Shown: positions 46,189 through 52,950 of the stretch, piece after piece | How positions within the stretch are numbered: position 1 is the first letter of the stretch | How the letters are laid out: each line of letters starts with the position of its first letter | From: Enterobacteriaceae bacterium 4M9 | GTDB lineage: Bacteria; Pseudomonadota; Gammaproteobacteria; Enterobacterales; Enterobacteriaceae | NCBI GenBank assembly: GCA_010092695.1 | Contig: JAADJJ010000001.1 | Coordinates: forward strand, 3,286,001 to 3,350,000 | Direction: 5' to 3' | Length of the DNA stretch: 64,000 bases | Notes under the pieces: model-generated | Told to the model about the DNA's origin: nothing | What the model saw: only the letters and a program-made list of their open reading frames with translations | Database searches by the model: none | Position numbers and translations under genes: made by a program

Positions 46189-46788
46189 CTACATCACCGA
46201 CAGCGCAAGTTTAACCAACCCACGAACCGTCTCTTCATCAACGCCGTCGCGAATCTGCACCGTCAGACCAAAAAACAGCGTTGTGAAGTACTCTGCCAGC
46301 ACGCGAACTTTTACGTCCTGTGCAACATCACCTTCTGCCTGCCCGCGCAGCAGGCGCGACTCGAACAGCAGCGCCGTTCGCCGCCGTTCTTCGCTCAGTA
46401 CACGTTGCACATCGGCACTCTCCTGCGGTCCACTCAGAGCAGTCAGCACCACAAAGCAGCCTTTGTGAGTGTGCTCGGCATAAAACTGTTCAACAGTGCG
46501 CTCAAACAGTTCGGTAATACCGGACTTCGCATCGGGTGCCTGGGTCAGCGCAATTTCCCGATAGCTGCCGTACTTGCGCAGATAGAGCTCCACGGCCTCC
46601 ATAAACAGCTTTTCTTTGCTGCCGAAAGCGGCGTACAGGCTGGGAGGCTTAATCCCCATACTCCCGGTCAACAAAGAGAGCGACGCTCCTTCGTAGCCAT
46701 AGAGCCAGAACACATCCATCGCTTTGTGCAAAGCCGCATCCCTGTCAAAAAAACGGGGTCTTCCTCGGGTTGCCGTTGCTTTAGTCAT
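46189..46788 (-). CDS. TetR/AcrR-family transcriptional regulator
   Basis: Repressor-type protein of 199 aa. The N-terminal DNA-binding domain covers about residues 12-60: GRPRFFDRDAALHKAMDVFWLYGYEGASL, then the helix-turn-helix TGSMGIKPPSLYAAFGSKEKLF. The C-terminal ligand domain is typical of the family. The closest type by feel is the AcrR/YcdC branch with one-domain ligand pocket, but no named orthologue is recognised. It is divergent from the first hydrolase across 221 bp containing two copies of a TGTATCG...CTACA element. It therefore probably represses the hydrolases and itself, with an unknown ligand. Not part of the E. coli order here; the neighbours (pflA, ycaD) are core genes. Confidence 0.88.
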   Translation of the reverse strand: MTKATATRGRPRFFDRDAALHKAMDVFWLYGYEGASLSLLTGSMGIKPPSLYAAFGSKEKLFMEAVELYLRKYGSYREIALTQAPDAKSGITELFERTVEQFYAEHTHKGCFVVLTALSGPQESADVQRVLSEERRRTALLFESRLLRGQAEGDVAQDVKVRVLAEYFTTLFFGLTVQIRDGVDEETVRGLVKLALSVM

Positions 46789-46800
46789 ATCACACCACTT

Positions 46801-46818
46801 TATGTATCGATTGCTACA
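46801..46818. promoter_or_regulatory. Candidate TetR operator 1
   Basis: TATGTATCGATTGCTACA, an imperfect dyad with TGTA/TACA ends, 13 nt from the TetR start codon and just upstream of a TTGACA box (46826-46831). The same element recurs 45 bp away. Binding is inferred, not shown. Confidence 0.6.
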
Positions 46819-46825
46819 AAAAAAA

Positions 46826-46851
46826 TTGACACCAGAATATCACATTATGTA
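46826..46851 (+). promoter_or_regulatory. Candidate promoter of the hydrolase cassette
   Basis: A consensus TTGACA (46826-46831) lies between the two operator copies. The best -10-like hexamers (TATGTA or TGTATC around 46846-46853) fall inside operator 2, so repressor bound there would block RNA polymerase. Spacing is 14-16 bp, so the exact -10 is uncertain. Confidence 0.4.
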
Positions 46852-46863
46852 TCGTTCACTACA
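46846..46863. promoter_or_regulatory. Candidate TetR operator 2
   Basis: TATGTATCGTTCACTACA, sharing TATGTATCG and CTACA with operator 1 and the same TGTA/TACA ends. It overlaps the likely -10 region of the plus-strand promoter. Confidence 0.6.
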
Positions 46864-47009
46864 GAAAAGGTTGCCGGCCTCTTCCTGCTTTTCGCCATCC
46901 GGTATTACCTGCTTATTCAAAGCAGCCGCTGAGCGGCGCTTCCAGCGCATTTGCCCTCTCCGGCAGACTGGCTGCACGCTCAACTTTATGCCCGTTGAAG
47001 GTAGATATG

Positions 47010-48068
47010 ATGAAAATGAAACCTGTACTACTGAGCGCCCTTATCGCAACCGCCGTCAGTCTGAGTGCCACCCATGCTGCACGCGCAGAGTATGACCCAA
47101 ACCTAAAATCAATTGATACGCCGCCGCAGGTTTCCCAGCGGGGATTTGACCAGGTCAAAGCGCAAAAGCGCGGCCAGTATGCCGTGGCAAAGGGGCTGAC
47201 CAGCAAGTTTATCGACGTTAATGGTCAACGTCTGCATTATGTTGAAGGTGGTAACAGCGGCACGCCGATTATTTTCATCCATGGTTTCGGTTCCACCTGG
47301 AAAATGTGGGAACCGGTGATGGAGAAATTCAAAGCTAACAATAAAGTCATCGCTATCGACTTACCAGGGCTGGGCCAGTCATCGCCGATTGCCAATGGGG
47401 ATTATTCGGCTGAAAATGTGTCGCGTATTCTGCTTGCGACCATCAAAAAAATTACCGATAGCAAACAGATTTATTACGTCAGCCACGATCTGGGGAATTC
47501 AGCCTCTTATCCGCTGGTCGCAAACAACCAGGGCAGCTATATCAAAAAAGCGGTATTTATGGACTCGCCTATTCCTGACCGCGCGATGTTCACCTATCCC
47601 GGCTATACCCCGCAAGGCCCAGGTCTGGGCTGGCACTTTGGCTATTTCAGCTTCGGTGATATTGCTGAGAAACAAATTGCCGCCGACCCGTCACTGTTCT
47701 TCTCTTACTTCATAAAAACCTATGCGGGTAAGAAAGAGATTTTCACACCTGAGTTGCTTAGCGAGCTTATCGAGCCTTATTCAACCCGTGCGAGACTGCG
47801 TGCGGCATTTGGCTATTACAAATCACACGCAGATTCGGTGCAGCAAAACGAGGCCTTGCTTGCTGCGGGTAAAACGCTGCGCATCCCTTCAATGGCACTA
47901 ACCGGCGCCAAAGGCGTCAACGATGTGCTGGTTAAAGAGATGAAGGCGCGTTTTGTGGCTGACCCGGCACAGTTTACCGGCATTATTCTGCCGGATACCG
48001 GGCACTGGATGGTGGAAGAGAATGCATCCGGGGTAACCAACGCACTCTCTTCATTCCTGTTCAAATAA
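47010..48068 (+). CDS. Exported epoxide-hydrolase-like alpha/beta hydrolase, copy 1
   Basis: 352-aa secreted hydrolase. ATG 47010 is chosen because the sister gene starts at the equivalent ATGAAAATG and both then have 352 codons; ATG 47007 and TTG 46995 are alternatives. The Sec signal peptide is residues 1-26 (VLLSALIATAVSLSA core, cleavage ARA/EYDP). The hydrolase fold shows the oxyanion motif HGFGSTW (91-97), strand/loop IDLPGLGQ (116-123), nucleophile elbow SHDLGNS with Asp160, and catalytic His332 in DTGHW. An Asp nucleophile is the hallmark of epoxide hydrolases and haloalkane dehalogenases, as opposed to Ser esterases. The third catalytic acid is not certain. No named orthologue is recognised and the substrate is unknown. 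Probably controlled by the divergent TetR protein. Confidence 0.87.
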   Translation: MKMKPVLLSALIATAVSLSATHAARAEYDPNLKSIDTPPQVSQRGFDQVKAQKRGQYAVAKGLTSKFIDVNGQRLHYVEGGNSGTPIIFIHGFGSTWKMWEPVMEKFKANNKVIAIDLPGLGQSSPIANGDYSAENVSRILLATIKKITDSKQIYYVSHDLGNSASYPLVANNQGSYIKKAVFMDSPIPDRAMFTYPGYTPQGPGLGWHFGYFSFGDIAEKQIAADPSLFFSYFIKTYAGKKEIFTPELLSELIEPYSTRARLRAAFGYYKSHADSVQQNEALLAAGKTLRIPSMALTGAKGVNDVLVKEMKARFVADPAQFTGIILPDTGHWMVEENASGVTNALSSFLFK

Positions 48069-48085
48069 ACGCATTGTATGCATCA

Positions 48086-48117
48086 ACAAAGCCTGCCAGC
48101 AGGCAGGCTTTGTTTTA
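48086..48117 (+). terminator. Terminator after hydrolase copy 1
   Basis: Perfect 12-bp stem ACAAAGCCTGCC/GGCAGGCTTTGT (48086-48097 with 48102-48113) with a 4-nt loop, then TTTA, 17 nt after the stop. It suggests that the second copy needs its own promoter or readthrough. Confidence 0.8.
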
Positions 48118-48348
48118 TGCCACTGGCCATACAGATACGAATACCGTCTGACGCAGTGTACTGGCAGCGACATTGGGCAACCCTGTCAGGCAACATCTTG
48201 CCCGGCGAAGTACACCAAAGAGGCTTAATGACATCAAGTCTAAGTCACTGATTTACGCCATCTGCACGTAGCCATAGTGAAAAGCGGCCATTGAATCTTG
48301 CCTCCCTGGCAGTGAGTGCGACTTTCCCACCCATTTAAGGTTGGTCTT
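48118..48348 (+). other. Spacer between the two hydrolase genes
   Basis: About 230 bp with no ORF of note. AAGG (48337-48340) before ATG 48349 is the ribosome binding site. No copy of the TGTATCG/CTACA operator element is found here, so direct TetR control of copy 2 is not evident. No clear sigma-70 promoter was identified. Confidence 0.4.
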
Positions 48349-49407
48349 ATGAAAATGACACCTGCATTACTCCCTGTATTGATAGCCACCCTTCTCAGTC
48401 TGAGCACCACATCCAGTGCTCGTGCGCAGTACGATCCTGGCCTGAAATCTATTGACACTCCGCCACAGGAATCTCAACGACAGTTCAGGCTGATAAAAGC
48501 GCAAAAACGCGGCCAGTATGCGGTGGCACAAGGGCTGAGCAGCAAGTTTATCAACGTTGAGGGTCAGCGCCTGCACTATGTGGAAGGCGGTAGCAGCGGT
48601 ACACCGATTGTGTTCATCCACGGATTCGGTTCGACCTGGAAGATGTGGGAGCCGGTAATGGAAAAATTCAAGGCTAACAACAAAGTCATCGCTATCGATT
48701 TACCGGGACTGGGACAGTCTGCTCCGATTGCCAATGATGATTATTCGGCTGAAAACGTCTCCCGTATTCTGCTGGCAGCCATTAAACAAATCGTGGGTAA
48801 TAAACCGATTTATTATGTCAGCCACGATCTGGGGAACTCTGCGTCCTATCCGCTGGTTGCGAAAAACCAGGGCAACGTTGTCAAAAAAGTCGTCTTTATG
48901 GACTCACCTATCCCTGACCGTGCGATGTACACCTATCCGGGATACACGCCCAACGGCCCGGGACTGGGATGGCATTTTGGTTACTTTAGCTTTGGAGATA
49001 TTGCCGAGAAGCAAATTTCTGCCGATCCGGCGCTATTTTTCTCCTACTTCATTACTACGTATGCGGGCAAGAAAGAAAAATTTACGCCTGCGCTGCTGAG
49101 TGAACTGACTGAGCCGTTTTCAACGCGTGAAAAAATACACGCGGCCCTCGGTTACTATCACTCGAAAACGCGCTCTATTGCGCAGAACGAAGCATTACTG
49201 GCCGCCGGGAAGACGTTACACATTCCGTCAATGGCACTGACCGGAGCCAAAGGCGTGAATACGGTGCTGGTAAATGAAATGAAAACTCGCTTTGTCGCCA
49301 ATCCGGCGCAGTTCACCGGCACCATTCTGCCAGACACCGGCCACTGGATGACGGAAGAGAGCGCGCCAGAAGTTATCAACGCCCTGTCTTCATTCCTGCT
49401 CAAATAG
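48349..49407 (+). CDS. Exported epoxide-hydrolase-like alpha/beta hydrolase, copy 2
   Basis: Paralogue of the preceding gene, also 352 aa, about 80% identical by eye over the whole length. The signal peptide is residues 1-26 (ALLPVLIATLLSLS core, cleavage ARA/QYDP). The motifs HGFGSTWKMW, IDLPGLGQ, SHDLGNSASYP and DTGHWM are all retained, so both copies look catalytically competent. Differences cluster in the signal peptide, in the helix before the nucleophile strand (AAIKQIVGNKP) and in the cap region (ALGYYHSKTRS). DNA differences in conserved blocks are mostly third-position changes, so the duplication is not recent and both copies are under purifying selection. The start at ATG 48349 follows AAGGTTGGTCTT; a GTG 33 nt upstream is rejected. 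Substrate unknown. Confidence 0.87.
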   Translation: MKMTPALLPVLIATLLSLSTTSSARAQYDPGLKSIDTPPQESQRQFRLIKAQKRGQYAVAQGLSSKFINVEGQRLHYVEGGSSGTPIVFIHGFGSTWKMWEPVMEKFKANNKVIAIDLPGLGQSAPIANDDYSAENVSRILLAAIKQIVGNKPIYYVSHDLGNSASYPLVAKNQGNVVKKVVFMDSPIPDRAMYTYPGYTPNGPGLGWHFGYFSFGDIAEKQISADPALFFSYFITTYAGKKEKFTPALLSELTEPFSTREKIHAALGYYHSKTRSIAQNEALLAAGKTLHIPSMALTGAKGVNTVLVNEMKTRFVANPAQFTGTILPDTGHWMTEESAPEVINALSSFLLK

Positions 49408-49830
49408 CCTGTCTTAATGACTAATGCTGTTCATTTAAGGAGTGGTGGATGTTCCGTTCACTTGAAGCCCGACAACAAATGGGACTTCATTCGCGGTGAA
49501 CGGGCAAAGAGGGCCACCGCGGCCCTATGCAATCTCCGGCGGCCCCGCCAGGAAATCGCCGCTTCGCGGTGCGCTCACCTCCCGGCGTTGCGCCTGCGGC
49601 CGACTCGACTCGACATCCTGTTTACTCGGCCCATCCCTGGGCCTCGCCCCTTCGGGGCCAACGCTTGCGGCGTTGTTCAACATTGCTCCCGGCAATGTTG
49701 TCGCCTCAGCCCGCCATCCCTGGCGGTCTGACCTTGTCTTCACGCCTCCGGCTCGCCGATTTCAGCGGGGGTCAGCAACCCCACACTGTATGCCTGTTCA
49801 CCTTAAAAACGAATGAGTGCGCTGCTCATT
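49408..49830. repeat. GC-rich, hairpin-dense intergenic island without a credible gene
   Basis: A stretch of about 380 bp (49454-49830) much richer in G+C than the flanks. It is packed with inverted repeats: CCGTTCAC/GTGAACGG (49454-49461 with 49496-49503), AGGGCC/GGCCCT (49510-49526), GCCCC-TTC-GGGGC (about 49643-49655), AACGC/GCGTT, AACATTGC/GCAATGTT (about 49678-49698) and CGCCA/TGGCG. Overlapping frames stay open (104-110 codons) but have proline/arginine-rich, unconserved-looking products and poor starts. It resembles repetitive or mobile-element-derived intergenic sequence seen near enterobacterial prophages, but I cannot name it. Confidence 0.55.
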
Positions 49831-49844
49831 TGTTTCAAGGAAAG

Positions 49845-49867
49845 AAAAAAGCCCGATGACTCGGGCC
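49845..49867 (-). terminator. Terminator downstream of ycaD
   Basis: Stem GCCCGA/TCGGGC (49851-49856 with 49861-49866), 4-nt loop; on the minus strand it is followed by TTTTTT. It lies about 110 nt beyond the ycaD stop. Confidence 0.7.
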
Positions 49868-49885
49868 TTAAAAAGGCGTCACATT

Positions 49886-49927
49886 CTTAAGCATTAAAAT
49901 GAATTTCTATTCATAAAAATGCTTAAG
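49886..49927. repeat. Long inverted repeat downstream of ycaD
   Basis: Arms CTTAAGCATT/AATGCTTAAG, then a 3x3 A/A mismatch, then ATGAAT/ATTCAT around a TTCT loop. It could form a 42-nt hairpin at the mRNA 3' end of ycaD. Confidence 0.6.
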
Positions 49928-49974
49928 TGACTGGCATTGGTCTTAATGACAGGCTTTTTCTTCACTAAGCGCAA

Positions 49975-51126
49975 TTACGCATGCGCCACCGGCGTGGGAT
50001 GCTGGCCTGCTTTACGCAGCAGCATCATCAGATAGATAAACGACACGCTGGCAATAGTCACAAACAGCAGATCGTCAGAGTAGTTCTGCATGAGCATGGA
50101 TGTCAGCGTCGGCCCCAGCAAGCTACCGATGGTATAGCTTAAAAGCAGCGCCTGGTTCATCGCCACCAGCTGATGTTGCCCGACTTTTTCACATGCCCAG
50201 GCCATCGCAACAGGGTAAAGCGTAAAACCCGCGGCTCCCAGGATAAACAGCGCTGGCCCCATCGCGGCGTCGCTAAGCATAGCCAGTGCACCGAGAATGA
50301 CGACAAACACCTGCACACGCAGCACCAGCAGACGCCCGTAACGATCTGCCAGGCGTCCTATTGGCCACTGCCCGATAATCCCCGCGCTGACCATGACGGC
50401 CATCCAGAAGCCAATATGCGCATCACTGATACCCTGGTGGTTCAGCCACAGTGGCATCAGGCCATACAACGAACCGAGCACAATACCGGAAATCACACAG
50501 CCGTTAACGCCCAACCGCGCCTGACGCAGCAGCAGCATCGCCCACATGTGGGTTGATGCATCCGCTTCATTGTTCTGCGCGTTAACAATACGAGTAAACA
50601 GCAACGGCAATATTGCCGCCAGCACCATCGCAGTCACCCACGGCAGCACATTCATCAACCCGGTTGGTACTTTACTAATCAGAAGCTGTCCGGCCACCGT
50701 ACCGAAGTAGTAAATCATCATATAGGCCGCCAGCAGGCGACCGCGGTTGCGCGAGGTGCCGCTGCACATCAGCGCGCTTTCTACTACCACCCAAATCATG
50801 GCGCAGCCAACGCCGGCAATAAAACGCCAGGCAAGCCAGCTCCAGAAGCCCTGCATCAGTCCGAGGCCCGCACAAGCCACGGCAAAAATAATGGAAGCCA
50901 GATAGTAGCTGCGGTTGAAACCCATTTTTTTGATAAGCGCCCCGGTGAGTAGCGTGCCCGCGAGGTTGCCGGTAAAATAGGACGAGCTGACCATACCCAC
51001 CTGCCAGGTCGGCAGCCGGTCATGAGCAAGCCACAGCGGTACCAGCGTGTTCATTACCGCAATAGCGAGGGTCAACAAAAACAGGCCACAGAGCAGAAGA
51101 AGCACTGGCCGGGTCCAGACAGACAT
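49975..51126 (-). CDS. ycaD: MFS transporter YcaD
   Basis: Inner-membrane major-facilitator protein of 383 aa (E. coli 382) with about 12 helices. ATG 51126 gives MSVWTRPVLLLLCGLFLLTLAIAV, matching the E. coli start region; the longer ORF to 51252 adds a hydrophilic 42-residue extension and is rejected. The conserved loop-2/3-type motif is in GQWPIGRLADRYGRLLVLRVQ. FTLYPVAMAWACEKVGQHQLVAMNQALLLSYT is also family-typical. The substrate is unknown. It is the first core gene after the hydrolase cassette. Confidence 0.92.
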   Translation of the reverse strand: MSVWTRPVLLLLCGLFLLTLAIAVMNTLVPLWLAHDRLPTWQVGMVSSSYFTGNLAGTLLTGALIKKMGFNRSYYLASIIFAVACAGLGLMQGFWSWLAWRFIAGVGCAMIWVVVESALMCSGTSRNRGRLLAAYMMIYYFGTVAGQLLISKVPTGLMNVLPWVTAMVLAAILPLLFTRIVNAQNNEADASTHMWAMLLLRQARLGVNGCVISGIVLGSLYGLMPLWLNHQGISDAHIGFWMAVMVSAGIIGQWPIGRLADRYGRLLVLRVQVFVVILGALAMLSDAAMGPALFILGAAGFTLYPVAMAWACEKVGQHQLVAMNQALLLSYTIGSLLGPTLTSMLMQNYSDDLLFVTIASVSFIYLMMLLRKAGQHPTPVAHA

Positions 51127-51384
51127 GAGTTTACAACCGTGAGGATGAAAGGAAATTGTGCGAATCATGCCACTGGCAAAAACATTGTCAATCCACCCAT
51201 TTTGGGCCTGAGCACAAATTAGCGCACGACGATTTAAAATACTTATCCTCATGCATCAACGCAGCGTAAATATGAAGATTATTACATTGATATTAAATGC
51301 AATTCATGGCTAATCATCACGCATTCTCACGCGAAAAATTTCATCGAAAGGAAGATATTTCTTGAGGAACAAATCAGGCCCGAC
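51127..51384. other. Upstream region of ycaD
   Basis: About 260 bp, AT-rich at 51260-51380, holding the ycaD promoter. No well-supported promoter hexamers or operator were identified. Confidence 0.4.
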
Positions 51385-51418
51385 ACAATAAAAAAACGCC
51401 CCGCATTAGCGAGGCGTT
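51385..51418 (-). terminator. dmsABC terminator
   Basis: Stem AACGCC/GGCGTT (51395-51400 with 51413-51418) with an inner CGC/GCG pairing and ATTA loop, followed on the minus strand by TTTTTTATT. It lies 40 nt beyond the dmsC stop. Confidence 0.85.
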
Positions 51419-51457
51419 AACACTGAATGGCACGGTGAGAAATTCTCACCTCAGCGT

Positions 51458-52321
51458 TTATCCGGCGATAGCCATCCCCACGGTCATGTGCAGCCCGTAG
51501 AAAATACCGCGACCGATAAACTCACCGGCCAGCACCATCAGAAAAGCCACCGACAGCGTTGCCATACCCGGCTGCTGGCCCCTGAACTGAGGCACAATCC
51601 ACAGCGCCAGCGCCGCGGCCAGTAGCACAACGCGCAGTGCGATAAGCATGCCATAATCCGGGACCAGCGCGCTTGCCTGAGCAACGGAGCTGGAGATGCC
51701 CGGCAGCGCCGCACTCTGCATCGTGATTGCCACCATGCTCGCCACCAACGCGACCAGCGAGACAACCGGCAGCAGGTTCAGGCCACGGCCTTTAACGCCG
51801 CCTGCACGCAACAGCAGGTAGCCCAGCAGCGGCCCGCCAATAAGCATCGTCAGGAAGAAACCGACCGGCGTCCAGACGGTGTTCCAGGTCGGGATGGTGT
51901 CAATAGTGCTGTAGACACGGCTCATCAGCCAGACAAACACCACGCCAAGCACCATTGTCGCAACAAGCCATATGCGGCCCAGCGCGGCTGGCATGCGGTT
52001 TATAACCGTCAGCAGCCACCAGAAACCACCGACGGCAAAAAACAGCGAGCCACCGGCAATTTCGTTACTCAGGCCAGACTGACCGATACGGTTAAGCGAG
52101 TTAAACGCACGCAGCGGTGAACCCAGGTGTGCTACTGAGGCAATAAAGGCAATGCCCATCAGTACCCACAACACAATCATGCTGCGCTCTACGCTGCGGC
52201 GCTGCGTATCGTTCAGTGCGCCCGACAGCAGCGCTGCCCCGACCACAATCACGGCTCCGGCAACACACTGGCCCAGCACGGTGAAGATGACCAGCGGCCA
52301 TTCATGCCATCCACTTCCCAT
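51458..52321 (-). CDS. dmsC: Dimethyl sulfoxide reductase membrane anchor DmsC
   Basis: Polytopic menaquinol-oxidising anchor of 287 aa (E. coli 287) with about eight helices (NrfD/DmsC family). It begins MGSGWHEWPLVIFTVLGQCVAGA and passes electrons from menaquinol to DmsB. The His in GSGWHEWP near the start corresponds to the region implicated in quinol binding in E. coli. It starts 1 nt after the dmsB stop, so it is tightly coupled. Confidence 0.95.
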   Translation of the reverse strand: MGSGWHEWPLVIFTVLGQCVAGAVIVVGAALLSGALNDTQRRSVERSMIVLWVLMGIAFIASVAHLGSPLRAFNSLNRIGQSGLSNEIAGGSLFFAVGGFWWLLTVINRMPAALGRIWLVATMVLGVVFVWLMSRVYSTIDTIPTWNTVWTPVGFFLTMLIGGPLLGYLLLRAGGVKGRGLNLLPVVSLVALVASMVAITMQSAALPGISSSVAQASALVPDYGMLIALRVVLLAAALALWIVPQFRGQQPGMATLSVAFLMVLAGEFIGRGIFYGLHMTVGMAIAG

Positions 52322-52322
52322 C

Positions 52323-52940
52323 TCACACCTCCTGCGGGTTTGCCAGATAGCCGGTTTTATCCCCGCACGGGCGGCTGTTGGCGTTGGGTTTAATTACAAT
52401 ATTCGGTTTTGTAAAGCGCGCTGACGGCAGCGGCGCCACTTCACCGAGGTTGCCATGACGCGCACGCAGCTCGTCAATCGGGCCAAAGTCCAGTGCACGC
52501 AGCGGGCAAGACTCCACGCAAATCGGCTTCTGGCCGTTACCCACGCGGTCGTAGCAACCGTCGCATTTGGTCATATGGCCTTTCTGCGCATTGTACTGCG
52601 GCGCGCCATACGGGCAGGCCATGTGGCAGTAGCGGCAACCGATACACACGTCTTCGTTAACGACCACAAAACCGTCTTCACGCTTATGCATGGCACCACT
52701 CGGGCACACTTTGGTGCACGCCGGGTCTTCACAGTGGTTGCACGAAATAGACAGGTAGTAGGCAAACACATTTTGATGCCAGACGCCGTTGTCTTCCTGC
52801 CAGTCACCGCCTGCGTATTCGTAAATACGGCGGAAGCTGACGTCCGGCGTTAAATCTTTGTAATCTTTACAGGCCAGCTCGCAGGTTTTGCAACCGGTGC
52901 AGCGGCTGGAATCAATATAAAAACCATACTGGGTTGTCAT
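52323..52940 (-). CDS. dmsB: Dimethyl sulfoxide reductase iron-sulfur subunit DmsB
   Basis: Electron-transfer subunit of 205 aa (E. coli 205) carrying four [4Fe-4S] clusters between DmsC and DmsA. Cysteine groups are CTGCKTCELAC (residues 15-25), CNHCEDPACTKVC (about 67-79), CIGCRYCHMAC (about 99-109) and CDGCYDR with CVESC (about 126-147). It starts 10 nt after dmsA. Complete. Confidence 0.97.
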   Translation of the reverse strand: MTTQYGFYIDSSRCTGCKTCELACKDYKDLTPDVSFRRIYEYAGGDWQEDNGVWHQNVFAYYLSISCNHCEDPACTKVCPSGAMHKREDGFVVVNEDVCIGCRYCHMACPYGAPQYNAQKGHMTKCDGCYDRVGNGQKPICVESCPLRALDFGPIDELRARHGNLGEVAPLPSARFTKPNIVIKPNANSRPCGDKTGYLANPQEV

Positions 52941-52950
52941 TTATTCTTCC

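Noticed and set aside
46995..47009. TTG start for hydrolase copy 1
   Set aside because: It would place MKVDM before the signal peptide; the sister gene's ATGAAAATG start and equal length favour 47010.
49496..49816. 106-codon ORF in the GC-rich island
   Set aside because: Pro/Arg-rich product, no convincing start, overlapped by equally long frames; hairpins explain the composition better.
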